From Anaerolineales bacterium (GTDB lineage Bacteria > Chloroflexota > Anaerolineae > Anaerolineales > Villigracilaceae), in the NCBI GenBank assembly GCA_023382595.1, contig JAHDWB010000004.1, positions 210,342 to 274,341 of the forward strand: a stretch of 64,000 nt of DNA, written 5' to 3'. Made by a program: the position numbers and the translations under genes. A model generated the notes under the pieces. That model searched no databases and was not told the origin of the DNA. It saw only the letters and a program-made list of their open reading frames with translations. Position 1 is the stretch's first letter; every line of letters begins with the position of its first letter. Of the stretch, positions 8,702 to 18,800 are shown piece by piece.

Positions 8702-10429
8702 TTACCGAATGAACCAGGTGCGACCCAACAGCCACCAGTTGCTGAGGTAGTAGATCGCAAACCAGGCGAGGAAGGCGAATACCAAAACGAGCGTGCCTTT
8801 GGGTTGGTTCTTGGGATGTTCCATCTGCTCGTCGGTCAATTTGGTGGATTCGAGCAGGGGGTTTTCACTGCCGCCGATGAGCAGCATTTGCCCCGCTTCC
8901 ATGCGCGGACCAGTGAAAACGGAGACCAGCACGATGCTCAAGTACATGATGCCGCCGATGACTGCGATGATTGCGCCGATGCCGAAGATGGCGAGCGTGA
9001 GGTCCACGGTGCCGGGGACGACGCCTGCGAAGGTGATGTCCCAGTTGCGACGGGCGACGCCCTGCAGACCGCTGGTGATCATGCCGAGCGAGACGAGCGC
9101 GGTTCCGCCGCCGAACACGTAGGGCTGCCACTGCGCCCACTTCTTGAGTTTGAGTTCCTTGCGGAAGATGAGCGGGATGACGTAGTAGGTGAATGCCATG
9201 AAGGCAGTCGTTGTGCCGCCGACGACGGTGGCGTGGAAGTGACCGGGCAGGCGCAGGGTGTTGTGCGCGAGCATGTTGATCTGCTCGGTGCCGATGGTCA
9301 CGCCCGTCACGCCGCCGATCCAGCCGAAGAGGATCATGGACATGACCAAGCCACCGAAGCCAGGCTCACCCCACGGCGCGTTGCGCAGCCAGCCGAACAA
9401 ACCCTTGGTGAAGCCCTTGGCACGCTGTGCCACTTCCATTGCGGCGGGGATCGAGAAGGCGTGCATCATCGAGCCGAGCACGGCAAGGTACATGGCGTAC
9501 GAGGTGTTAACGGCTTTCCACGCAAAGGTCATGCCGGGATCCACCAACAGGTGGTGGGCGGAGCCGAGGTTGATGAAGAACAGGTACAGGATGAAGGCGA
9601 GGCGAGAGAACTTCTCGTTCAGCGGGCGGATGCCGAGCGTCATCTGCGCGAGCATGTACCAGATGGCGACCATCGCCGCGAGGTTGACCTGTTGGGCGGG
9701 ATGCCCAAAGCCCCAGAAGAAGTTGCGGTAGATGCCGGGGTCGTAGGAGGCGATCACGCCCAGCGACCAGAAGAAGGCGGGTACGATGGCGGCGGCGCCT
9801 TGCAGCAGGGTGTACACCGCCAGGATGGCGGCAGTCATCAAGCCGAAAGCTGCCAGCGGAAGCGAACCTTCGAAGCGTTTTTCACGTTTGGCAACCACAA
9901 TGTTGATAAAGAACGTGATAACCTGTAACAGTGCCCCAACCGCGAACAGGATGTAGCTCAAATAGAACAACGGGTGTGCTTTCATCGGAACGTATGCCGT
10001 GAAAGTTACAATGCTGTTGGCGTCCAGCAGGACGACCACATTGACCATCAAGCCGCCGATGACCATCAGGATAAAGCCGAACCATGCCAGTTTCGGCGCG
10101 GCGTGACGCGCATTCAACAGGGCGGTCGAACCGAAATGCAAGCCCGCCATTTCAAAGAACACGATCCATGCCACGAGCATATCGATGCCGTGGATGGTCA
10201 GCAGACTGTAGAACCATTTGGCGTCCAGCAGGTGGATCGCTTGCCAGCGGGTGAGTGCAATGAGCAAAGCCGCAATGCCGCCGAGCAGCAAGGTGACAAC
10301 CGCCATCACCGCATTGGCGATGATGAGGCGTTCAGTGTGCATGTCCACTTTGAGCGTGGTCACGCCGCACACGCGGTAATCGTCCTTTTTGCCCGCAACC
10401 CAGGGGGTGGTAGGTGCAAGTGCTGTCAT
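8702..10429 (-). CDS. Heme-copper oxidase superfamily subunit I, B-family-like, lacking the cross-linked Tyr (possible NO reductase)
   Basis: 575 residues with about 13-14 helices. Metal ligands are visible: His in TIHG (about 80, low-spin heme), His in GFGHPAQQ (about 241), HH in SAHHLLVDPG (about 291) and two His in PGHFHA (about 397). The ADPG-like context after HH resembles B-family (ba3) enzymes. In oxygen reductases of families A and B the helix VI motif reads HPxVY, the Tyr being cross-linked to His. Here it reads HPAQQ, so that Tyr is absent. This is a feature of nitric oxide reductases of the superfamily, or of an enzyme with the Tyr elsewhere. It is ten bases downstream of the CuA subunit, with AGGAGAC before the start. 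Membrane-bound; electrons would come via CuA. Confidence 0.85.
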   Translation of the reverse strand: MTALAPTTPWVAGKKDDYRVCGVTTLKVDMHTERLIIANAVMAVVTLLLGGIAALLIALTRWQAIHLLDAKWFYSLLTIHGIDMLVAWIVFFEMAGLHFGSTALLNARHAAPKLAWFGFILMVIGGLMVNVVVLLDANSIVTFTAYVPMKAHPLFYLSYILFAVGALLQVITFFINIVVAKREKRFEGSLPLAAFGLMTAAILAVYTLLQGAAAIVPAFFWSLGVIASYDPGIYRNFFWGFGHPAQQVNLAAMVAIWYMLAQMTLGIRPLNEKFSRLAFILYLFFINLGSAHHLLVDPGMTFAWKAVNTSYAMYLAVLGSMMHAFSIPAAMEVAQRAKGFTKGLFGWLRNAPWGEPGFGGLVMSMILFGWIGGVTGVTIGTEQINMLAHNTLRLPGHFHATVVGGTTTAFMAFTYYVIPLIFRKELKLKKWAQWQPYVFGGGTALVSLGMITSGLQGVARRNWDITFAGVVPGTVDLTLAIFGIGAIIAVIGGIMYLSIVLVSVFTGPRMEAGQMLLIGGSENPLLESTKLTDEQMEHPKNQPKGTLVLVFAFLAWFAIYYLSNWWLLGRTWFIR

Positions 10430-10438
10430 ATCCGTCTC

Positions 10439-10957
10439 CTACTTCACAATGATCTTGCCGACCATGGTGTGATGACCGAGGTTGCAAAACTCATTGCACA
10501 CAATGGTGAATTCGCCTGCGCTGGTCGGCACAATGGTTGCCACATAGTCGTAGCCGGGGATGATCTGCAAATTGATGTTCACAGGCTGGAGCGAAAACCC
10601 ATGTTGTAGATCCATCGAAGAAATGTGCAGGCGGTAGGTCTGTCCCTTTTCCAATTGCAAAATGGGATACCACTGCCAGGTGCTGGCACGCAGGAAGGCG
10701 TCGCCGCCGGGCGGGGGAGCAACGATTGGCATCCCGTTCTCCTCGCCGATCTGATATTCCTCCACAAAGGCATTAACCTGTGCCGCAAATTGTTCGCGGG
10801 TCACGCGGTATGTTTCCGTGGGCACGTTCTGTTTCCCAAGGAAATACCAAAGCGGCATCATCACCGTCAGGAAGACGCACCATACAAAAGCCACCGTGAG
10901 CCAGGTCTTTTCCATCCTGCCCATCGGCTTCCACCAGATTTTTTCAGGCGCTAACAT
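10439..10957 (-). CDS. CuA-containing subunit II of the heme-copper enzyme
   Basis: 172 residues: one N-terminal membrane helix (about 18-40), then an outside cupredoxin domain. The binuclear CuA site is complete: CNEFCNLGHHTM gives two Cys, Glu, His and Met, and the upstream His lies in DLQHGF. Subunit II passes electrons from a soluble donor to the hemes of subunit I. The length matches short B-family subunit II proteins, without a fused cytochrome c. An insertion before the cupredoxin core (about 45-90) is Pro/Gly-rich. The start is supported by AAAGGAG. A CuA site excludes classic cNOR and qNOR but is compatible with CuA-type NO reductases. Confidence 0.9.
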   Translation of the reverse strand: MLAPEKIWWKPMGRMEKTWLTVAFVWCVFLTVMMPLWYFLGKQNVPTETYRVTREQFAAQVNAFVEEYQIGEENGMPIVAPPPGGDAFLRASTWQWYPILQLEKGQTYRLHISSMDLQHGFSLQPVNINLQIIPGYDYVATIVPTSAGEFTIVCNEFCNLGHHTMVGKIIVK

Positions 10958-10969
10958 GCTTCTCTCCTT

Positions 10970-11131
10970 TTAGTAGGGGGCAGGGGGAACGTTGAGCAGG
11001 TCGATGATCCCCCAAACGTTATAGATCAGGGTGCTGATCAACACCGACAGCAGGAACAACAGCCAGATGTTGTCGAACCATTTTTGCCATTTCGGCACGG
11101 GTCCATTCTCGTGTTCATCCTTCTTGGACAT
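10970..11131 (-). CDS. Small one-helix subunit (subunit IIa-like)
   Basis: 53 residues: a charged N-terminus (MSKKDEHENG), one membrane helix (NIWLLFLLSVLISTLIYNVW) and a Pro-rich tail. The ATG at 11131 follows AAAGGAG. B-family heme-copper enzymes commonly have such a single-helix subunit encoded next to subunit II, and its place at the head of the operon, 12 bases before the CuA subunit, fits. Identification is from position and topology, not sequence identity. Confidence 0.75.
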   Translation of the reverse strand: MSKKDEHENGPVPKWQKWFDNIWLLFLLSVLISTLIYNVWGIIDLLNVPPAPY

Positions 11132-11431
11132 GGCACTCTCCTTTGTAATGTGTCTTATTTCACAAGCATTGTCTGAATTGAAACTATGATAGCAAGATGA
11201 AAGCAAAGAAGCAGTGACTTTAGTTACATTCCATAGGATTTGTGACAACAACGCAGACAGTTTCCGCTTCTTTCTTAACCGATACCTGATTCGGTTTACT
11301 GTAGCATCACCTCCCCGAAGTTCCGCAGGCATTACCAAAGGGCTATGTCATGCCGCCAGCGAGGCAGGCAAAGCATGTTAGAATTTCTGCTTATCTTTAA
11401 TGGTGGTACTTTTTTTATTTTGGAGGACGCT

Positions 11432-12676
11432 ATGTCCCGAAAAACGGAACGCGTAGTTGTAACAGGAATGGGGGTGGCGAGTCCATTGGGATGCCGCTTG
11501 ACTGATTTTTGGGATGCTTTGATAACGGGTCGCTCCGGGGTGGATTTTATAGACGAAAGCATCTTCCCGGATATGTCGTCAAAGATAGGCGCCATGGTGA
11601 AGGGGTATGACGAGAACCACTATTTTGACAGCAAGGAAGCGCGGCGCATGAGCCGCTCGTCTCAATTGGGGTTGGTTGCTGCAAAACAAGCCGTTTCGGA
11701 TGCCAAACTTGATAATGGTAGTGTTGACCGGATCGAGGTAGGCGTGCTGGTCGGAAGTTCCATTGGCGGCTACAGCGCGTCCGACTCGTTCTTCAAGCAG
11801 TACTATTCGCAAAATCGCTTAAGCCCATTTACCATCCCGATTTCAATGAATGTCGGTCCTGGGGCGAACATCTCCATCAAATACGGCTTTCAAGGTCCGC
11901 TGATGGATGTGGATGCCGCGTGTTCCACGGCGGCTCACTCCATTGGATATGCCTTCAATATGATCCGTAGTGGCATCGTGCCGGTTGCTGTGACCGGCGC
12001 TGCGGATTCCCCCTTCTCACCAGGGGTGGTGGCGGCTTGGATGGCATTACACGCCGTATCCACCCGCACAGATTGCCCGGCTGAAGCCTGCCGCCCGTTC
12101 AGCGCTGACAGGGACGGTATGGTTCTGGGTGAAGGAGCAGGCGTCCTTGTGTTGGAGGCGGAGAGTCACGCCCTTGAACGCGGAGTTCCCATTCTGGCGG
12201 AAGTCAAGGGATATGGCGCCAGCGCAGATAGCAGTCATCTGACCCAGCCTACACAGACTGGACCTGTCATGGCAATGCAGCGTGCACTGAAAGATGCCGA
12301 ACTGACCACGGATGATATTGATTACATCAACGCCCACGCCACCGGGACGGAATGGAACGATAAGAACGAGACCAAGGCGATCAAGGAAGTGTTTGGCACG
12401 CGTGCATATGACGTTCCCGTCGTGGGCAATAAAGCCGCGCTTGGGCATTCGATTGCGGGCAGCGGCGCGCTGGAGTTGATCGGCTGTGTGCTTTCCCTGC
12501 GGGATCAGGTCGTGCCGCCGACCATTAATTACAAAGTGCCTGATCCTGAATGTGATCTAGATTACGTCACCGAAGGCAGCCGGAAGATGCCCTTGAAAAA
12601 TATCATGAGCAACTCGTTTGCCTTTGGCGGCAGCAACGCCGTGTTGATCGTGGGGGCGTACGAACCGAATAACTGA
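11432..12676 (+). CDS. fabF: Beta-ketoacyl-ACP synthase II (FabF-like)
   Basis: 414 residues from the ATG at 11432, which follows GGAGG (11422-11426). The thiolase-fold condensing triad is intact: Cys164 in DAACSTAA, His302 in NAHATGT and His339 in KAALGHSIAG. It extends acyl-ACP with malonyl-ACP. The NAHATGTEWND motif departs slightly from the NAHGTSTPxND of housekeeping FabF proteins. The gene is not in a fab cluster. It sits near a PKS-NRPS operon and its phosphopantetheinyl transferase, so it may serve special lipid or secondary metabolism, but a housekeeping role cannot be excluded. Confidence 0.88.
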   Translation: MSRKTERVVVTGMGVASPLGCRLTDFWDALITGRSGVDFIDESIFPDMSSKIGAMVKGYDENHYFDSKEARRMSRSSQLGLVAAKQAVSDAKLDNGSVDRIEVGVLVGSSIGGYSASDSFFKQYYSQNRLSPFTIPISMNVGPGANISIKYGFQGPLMDVDAACSTAAHSIGYAFNMIRSGIVPVAVTGAADSPFSPGVVAAWMALHAVSTRTDCPAEACRPFSADRDGMVLGEGAGVLVLEAESHALERGVPILAEVKGYGASADSSHLTQPTQTGPVMAMQRALKDAELTTDDIDYINAHATGTEWNDKNETKAIKEVFGTRAYDVPVVGNKAALGHSIAGSGALELIGCVLSLRDQVVPPTINYKVPDPECDLDYVTEGSRKMPLKNIMSNSFAFGGSNAVLIVGAYEPNN

Positions 12677-12711
12677 ACATCCGCTTATATATCATACGAT
12701 ACAATCCATCT

Positions 12712-14343
12712 GTGCAGACGAAAAAAACAGCCTCATTCCTGATCTTCATCCTGACGATCGGCTTTTATATCTTTACGCTTCTCCCCTCGCTTGCATGGGG
12801 CGATGGGGCAAAATTGCAAAACGAAGCTGTTTCCGGGGAATCCTTCGTGATCGCAGAAATGTCCCCCGATGAATTTTCTCCAGACCCATTCATCTTTTCA
12901 AAAGTGGGAGTCGCGGCGTGGGATCACCCCCTGTACATCGTGCTGGGACACTTGCTCGTCAAAGTCCTGCCATTCGTCGAACCTCTGTGGCTGGTCAATC
13001 TCGTTTCCGCCATATTTGGCGCGGCATCGGTGGCGATGCTCTTCCTGCTGGCGATGCGCTTTACGAATTCCATCCCGACTTCGTTGTATGCCAGCCTGTC
13101 ACTTGCGGTGTCACATACGTTTTGGTGGCATTCGTCCACGCCGGAAGTGTACACGCTGTTCGTTTTCCTGCTTTTGGTAAGTTTTTATCTCTTCGATGAA
13201 TTCGAAAGAACGGACGATAAAAAACTGCTCGTGTACAGCGCGGTTTTTTTGGGGCTGGCGGCGTCCACGCATGTGATGGCATTTTTGGCGATGCCCGCGC
13301 TGGGGGCGTATTATCTCATCAGGCATCGCGACATCCGCATCTCAACCTTAAAGAAATTTGCCGTTCCCCTGCTTGGTTTCCTGGGCGGCTTTTCACTTTA
13401 CATCGTTCAATTCATCCGCATGTCCGCGAACTTTCCTTTGAGCGAGATCATGGGTCCCGTCGTCGGTTCGACATTTCTCAGCCAGCTCATCACCTTGACG
13501 CCTGCTTTGTTGGGAGAGAGTCTGCTCAGTTACATCTTTTTTTTGATAGTTCAATTTGGTCCAGTCGGCTTGTTCTTCGGCGCGTTCGGGATTCGCGAAA
13601 TTTTTCGCGCGCATGACAAGTCCCTGCAAAAGATTATTTTCTCGTTCATCGTTTTCGCCTTGTTCGGGATCTTCTACCGCGTCACGGATCAGTTCACCTT
13701 CTTCATCACCTCCTACATTTTTTGGGCGATGTTCATGGGCATCGGTTCAGACTCCGCCCTGCGCCTGCTCCCGCGGAAGATACATGTTCTACTCCTCGGG
13801 CTTTTGGGACTCCTGCTTCTGGCGACTCCGTTCTCCTACACTGCACTGCCAAATCTCGCCGCGCGATATGGACTGAATGATGATGTCATTGGAATTCCCA
13901 AGATCGGCACGGATGTCCGCAATGGATTGGCGTATTACATCAACCCCAACAAGCGCGGAGATTATGCCGCCTATGAATTTGGCAGTCAGACCATCATGAG
14001 TTTGGAAGCCAATGCGGTGGTGATCGCCGAATGGTACACGGATACCGATGAGTATTTCATCTTCCGTTATTTTACAAAGGTCGAGCCCATCCGCACGGAT
14101 GTGACCGTCGTTGGCTGGGGGACGGAAGACCCTTTTTATTTTGACTCCCAACTTGCGCTGGATGTGATCGAAGACGCGTTCCCCAGCCGCCCCGTCTATC
14201 TGGCATCGCTCAGCGACAGGTTCTACGCCGCGTCGAAATTGGTGGATGAATACTGCATTGTCCCCGAAAATAATTTATATCGGCTGTATGAGAGAACGGA
14301 TGATACTCTTCAATGTCTTGGCATTGAAGCAGTTACGGAGTGA
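12712..14343 (+). CDS. DUF2723 family membrane protein (GT-C-like)
   Basis: 543 residues beginning at GTG 12712, without a clear ribosome-binding site. About ten membrane helices follow a first outside loop with conserved acidic residues (WGDGAKLQNEA, WDHPLY), and a C-terminal outside domain covers about 410-543. This matches DUF2723, a family with the GT-C fold related to protein O-mannosyltransferases, which use lipid-linked sugars on the outer face of the membrane. The substrate is unknown. It starts 35 bases after the FabF-like gene and converges almost end-to-end with the phosphopantetheinyl transferase gene. Confidence 0.8.
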   Translation: MQTKKTASFLIFILTIGFYIFTLLPSLAWGDGAKLQNEAVSGESFVIAEMSPDEFSPDPFIFSKVGVAAWDHPLYIVLGHLLVKVLPFVEPLWLVNLVSAIFGAASVAMLFLLAMRFTNSIPTSLYASLSLAVSHTFWWHSSTPEVYTLFVFLLLVSFYLFDEFERTDDKKLLVYSAVFLGLAASTHVMAFLAMPALGAYYLIRHRDIRISTLKKFAVPLLGFLGGFSLYIVQFIRMSANFPLSEIMGPVVGSTFLSQLITLTPALLGESLLSYIFFLIVQFGPVGLFFGAFGIREIFRAHDKSLQKIIFSFIVFALFGIFYRVTDQFTFFITSYIFWAMFMGIGSDSALRLLPRKIHVLLLGLLGLLLLATPFSYTALPNLAARYGLNDDVIGIPKIGTDVRNGLAYYINPNKRGDYAAYEFGSQTIMSLEANAVVIAEWYTDTDEYFIFRYFTKVEPIRTDVTVVGWGTEDPFYFDSQLALDVIEDAFPSRPVYLASLSDRFYAASKLVDEYCIVPENNLYRLYERTDDTLQCLGIEAVTE

Positions 14344-14344
14344 A

Positions 14345-15091
14345 TCAATTTGCAGTGTACTGCCAATCCCATAACCTGAATTCCAAATCCTGATTTTTCT
14401 CATCAGTTTGTTCCACAGCCACCGCCCCCGCATAGCGCGGAGCGACATCCAGCGAGTGCAATTTCCAGTGCGCAGCTTCCTGCAGCTGCGGTCGGACGGC
14501 GCGCAGGATGGCAGGCTCGTTCGGGGTTAGGGAGACGTCGAAACTATCCAGCGGCAGGGACAAGCCCAATCCTTTCGCTTTGATGAACGCTTCTTTGCGC
14601 GTCCAGCAGGTGAAGAAGGCGGTTTCCCGCTGTTCGATGGGGACTGCGTCAAACTCGGCGACTTCGGCAGGGGAGAAGTATTGGCGGGCGATGGAATGGG
14701 ACGATATGCCTTCGCGCATCCGTTCCACGTCCACGCCGATGATGCGGTTCTGCGTTACGGCGACCAGTGCAAAACTGCCTGAATGGGACAAATTGAATTC
14801 CATTTTGTGCTCGAGCAAGGCAGGCTTTCCATATTCATCGATGGAAAATTCAAGTTGGGTGGGCTTGGCTTCGAGATAACGCCCCAGCACATCGCGCAGG
14901 CTGAAATGGGCGACGATGTAATGATTGCGATCCTTATCGAATTGAAACCTTGATGCGCGCCGGGTTTCATCCGCTGAGAGGGTGGATTCGAACGATTTAA
15001 CGGAATCAAGCCCAAGGTCAAGGTGGATGCGCCAAATGTCCACTTGGTGGGGGTGCAGATTCAAACTGTCAGGGGGAGTTTTCCATGTCAT
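14345..15091 (-). CDS. 4'-phosphopantetheinyl transferase, Sfp type
   Basis: 248 residues, the usual Sfp length. Mg2+ and CoA-binding motifs are visible: GVDVERM (about 120) and WTRKEAFIKAKG (about 163-174). It moves the phosphopantetheine arm from CoA to the conserved Ser of carrier domains, here presumably the three carrier domains of the neighbouring megasynthase. Its ATG overlaps the thioesterase stop by four bases, so it is the last gene of the same operon. Confidence 0.93.
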   Translation of the reverse strand: MTWKTPPDSLNLHPHQVDIWRIHLDLGLDSVKSFESTLSADETRRASRFQFDKDRNHYIVAHFSLRDVLGRYLEAKPTQLEFSIDEYGKPALLEHKMEFNLSHSGSFALVAVTQNRIIGVDVERMREGISSHSIARQYFSPAEVAEFDAVPIEQRETAFFTCWTRKEAFIKAKGLGLSLPLDSFDVSLTPNEPAILRAVRPQLQEAAHWKLHSLDVAPRYAGAVAVEQTDEKNQDLEFRLWDWQYTAN

Positions 15092-15816
15092 GTCAGTTCT
15101 TCCTGTATTAAATCCAGAATCGTTTCTTTTTCAGTGTGGATGAAAAAATGGTCGCCGTCGAAGATATGCGATTTGAAGCCCGCGCTGGTCTGCGTTGACC
15201 AGCCTTCCAGCCGCTCCTGACTCACGCGCGGATCGTGCGAGCCGCCGATGGCGACGATTGGGATTTCGAGCGGATGATCGGAAATGTATTGATAGGTTTC
15301 AATGGCTTCAAAATCGGCGCGGATGATGGGCAGGAGCAATTGTATCGCTTCGGGCTGACGCAATAGCTCGGATGGGATGCCGTTGAGTTTTTGCAACGCC
15401 GCCAGAAACTCGTCATCGGGCAGGGTGTGGATGGGCGGGTGCGGGTCCGGGAGGTGAGGCACGCCACACGCGGAAGCAAAGAGAAGCTTCGGTAGTGGAA
15501 GATCGTTTCGCCGCATGGAACGAACGAGTTCAAACGCGATGACCGCGCCCATGCTGTGACCAAAGAACGCGAACGGTTTATCCAAAAGCGGACGGATGGC
15601 GCGCGAAAGCGGCTCGACCAGCGACGGGATGTTTTTTATCATTGGCTCAGAATACCGCGAGCCGCGCCCGGGATAATGAGCGGACCAACATTCGGTATTT
15701 TCAATCGTCCATTTGCCGAATACGGCGGGACTTCCGCCTGCATATGGAAAGATGAACAGGCGGAACTCTGCGTTTGGGTCAACCCGCGGTGGAACGAACC
15801 AGGGAGACGGGGTCAC
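15088..15816 (-). CDS. Type II thioesterase of the PKS-NRPS operon
   Basis: 242 residues with the alpha/beta-hydrolase layout of GrsT/RifR-type enzymes: IFPYAGGS near the start, the nucleophile elbow GHSMG (Ser about 90), and a C-terminal GDHFFIH holding the catalytic His (about 222). These enzymes clear stalled or misprimed acyl groups from carrier domains. The assembly line ends in a reductase rather than a thioesterase domain, so this protein is expected to edit rather than to release product. Four-base overlaps link it to both the megasynthase and the phosphopantetheinyl transferase. Confidence 0.92.
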   Translation of the reverse strand: MTPSPWFVPPRVDPNAEFRLFIFPYAGGSPAVFGKWTIENTECWSAHYPGRGSRYSEPMIKNIPSLVEPLSRAIRPLLDKPFAFFGHSMGAVIAFELVRSMRRNDLPLPKLLFASACGVPHLPDPHPPIHTLPDDEFLAALQKLNGIPSELLRQPEAIQLLLPIIRADFEAIETYQYISDHPLEIPIVAIGGSHDPRVSQERLEGWSTQTSAGFKSHIFDGDHFFIHTEKETILDLIQEELT

Positions 15817-18800
15817 GATGAGGCTGGCGCAGATATTTCAGGAAATCCGCGTGGGGTGAAATACTTCAGGTAGGCGGTGAACAACTGATCATCCACTGGA
15901 TGACAGCGAATGTCGCATCCGTTCAGACGGTTCAGCGTGTTGCTCAGGTCGAACTCCGGCATGAAAACCTGCGATTCGTCCACTTCTTCGAGCAGGGGCA
16001 GGTAGGGTTCCCAGCCGTCGGATGGCATGTTGGGGATCTGGTGGAAAAGTTCTGCGCGCCATTCATCGAACGAAACCTGCCGCGCCCGGAAGCCTTGCGA
16101 TTCGAGCCAGCTCGCCAGTTTGCTGAAATGGATCGGCTTGGGGTTATCCAAATGATACACCCTGCCGAAGTTCTCTGGATTTTTTGAAAGTTCGACAATC
16201 GCGCTGCTGACGAAATCCACAGGTACGATATTGACGGTTACATCGAGATTGGGGATGGTTCCCAAATGCACGCAGACGCGCGTCATGCTGGAGATCAGAT
16301 TGTCTGTATTCCACGCGCCGCTGACGCTGTGTCCCGAGACTAAGCCAGGGCGGTAAATGGCATAGGGGATGCCCCGCTCTCCCGCCTGTATGACCAGTTT
16401 CTCCGCGACCCACTTACTTTGGGCGTAACCGCCGAATGGTGCGCCGACCTGATCCAAGTCCACATCTTCGCGGAAGACGCGTCCGTCATTGACGCCGCCC
16501 GAATACAAAATGGACAGGGTGGAAACAAGGTGGACGGGCTTCAACCTTGTCCGACACGCCAGCCGCAGGATCTCCTGCGTGCCAAGCACATTGGATGCCT
16601 TGTGTGCGTGATATGGATAAACGAAATTGACCATCGCGCCGTTGTGATAGATCACATCCATTGTGGCGGCGAGATGATTGAACTCATCGTCGGTGAGACC
16701 AAGTTGCGGTGTGCCGAGATCGCCCAAAACAGGTTTGATGCGCGAAGCAAAGGATTCATCCCACAGCAGGTACGAAGCCAGGTTTCTCTTCAATCTTTGC
16801 ACGCCTTGTTCAAGATCAATTGCGCGCAGCAAACAATACACATCGGCGGATGTTTTCGTGAGCAGGTCATGCAACAGGAACGCGCCGACAAAGCCCGTCG
16901 CGCCTGTCAGCAAAATATGTTTTGGATCATCCACATGCTCGTACACCAGATCGCCCGCTGTGATGCTTGGATCGAGTTGTGCTTCGGCATTCAACTCATC
17001 CAAACTCAATTGCCCGCGCTGAATGAAATCACTGCGTCGGATCTCATTGCGTTCTCCGCGCCGCACCCTTTCAATTGCCTGCGCCAAATTCGCAACCGTC
17101 GGCTGTTCGAACAGCGTCCGCAGCGGCAGGTCGGCGGCTTCCAATCCATATTTCTCGCGCAGCAAAAACACCAGCCGCGTTCCCAACAACGAATGCCCGC
17201 CCAGATCGAAGAAGTCATCGTTGATGCCGACGGCAGACAACCCGTTATTGTTTTCCAAGCCGAGCACCTGCGCGCAAATTTCCACCAGTTCAAATTCGAG
17301 CGGCGTGCGCGGCGCAACATATGGCACGCGCAAAGCGGAACGCGCCTGCGTCGGTTGCGGCAGCGCCTTGCGGTCCACTTTTCCATTCGGGGTCAATGGC
17401 AATGATTCAAGATGGACAAAAATGGACGGAACCATATAGTCTGGAAGTTTCTGCCGCAGGAAGTCGCGCAATTGATTGGCATCCGCTTCCTTCTCACTCG
17501 TAGTTGGCACCACATACGCAACCAGACTCGCGTCTGACGACGTTTCCTTCCACGCCGTGACCACCGCCTGCTTTACAGACGGATGCCCAGCCAGCGCGGC
17601 TTCCACCTCCCCCGTCTCGATGCGGAATCCGCGCACCTTCACCTGTTGGTCGCTTCTGCCAAAGAACTCGATGTTTCCATTGGGGAGATAACGGGCAAGG
17701 TCGCCTGTTTTGTAAATGAAATTGCCCTCTCCCTCTGGGAGAGGGCTGGGGTGAGGGAGAAACCGTTCCGCCGTCAACTCGGGACGATTCAAATATCCGC
17801 GGCTGACACCATCCCCGCCGATATACAGATCACCAATCACGCCCACAGGGACGGGCTGAAGGTTTGCATCTAAAATGTAGATCTGCGTGTTGGCCATCGG
17901 TCTTCCAATCGGAACAGTGTTGGAAATGCTCGAATTTTCAGCCGAGAGGACACGATGAATCGTCGACCAGATCGTCGTCTCGGTGGGACCATACAGGTTC
18001 CAGACCTGCGCGCCGCGTTGAAGCAATTTTTTCGCGAGATCGTTCGTCAATGCTTCGCCGCCGCACAGGATGTTCAAATCCCGTTTTCCCTGCCAGCCTG
18101 ATTCGATCAGCAGTCTCCAACTGGCAGGCGTGGCTTGCATGAATGTCGCATTCGAGTCGGTCAATGCCTGAGAGAGCAGTGCACCATCTGTTGTGATCTC
18201 AGAACTGGCAATCACAACGCGCGCCCCAACCGTTAGCGGAAGCATCAACTCAAGCACGGCAATGTCAAACGAAAGCGTGGTGACTGCCAGCAGGGTGTCA
18301 TCCGCGCCGATGCCGAGATGGTCATGCATCGAAAAAAGAAAATTCACCACCGCCCGATGATGGATCTGCACGCCCTTGGGCTTGCCCGTTGACCCCGATG
18401 TGTAGATGACATAAGCAAGATCATCGGGTGTGATGGTCGCTTTCGGTTTTCTGCCGCCTCTTCCTTTTGCGAGTTCGTCAAGGCAGATCACCTGCGCGTT
18501 GTTTTCGGGCAAATTCGGAAGCAGACTTGATAGCGTGAGAATGATTGCGGCGTTTGAATCTGCCAGCATGAACGCGAGCCGTTCGGCTGGGAAGGATGGG
18601 TCAAGTGGAAGATATGCGCCGCCCGCCTTTAACACACCAAGCAGACCGACGAGCATATCCATGGAGCGATTTACATACAGCCCGACCAATATCCCACGCT
18701 TGACTCCCTGTGCCATCAGAACATGTGCAACCGCATCGGCGCGTTCGTTCAACTCTTTGTAGGTCAGACATTGATTTTCAAATTGAACCGCAACCGCATC

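Noticed and set aside
8501..9928. Long plus-strand reading frame (475 codons) opposite the heme-copper subunit I gene
   Set aside because: Its translation is low-complexity, rich in Glu, His, Asp and Gly, as expected of the antisense of a membrane protein gene. The minus strand has a complete recognised protein.
16419..17405. Plus-strand frame of 328 codons inside the PKS-NRPS gene
   Set aside because: It is antisense to the reductase and carrier domains, whose motifs are intact.
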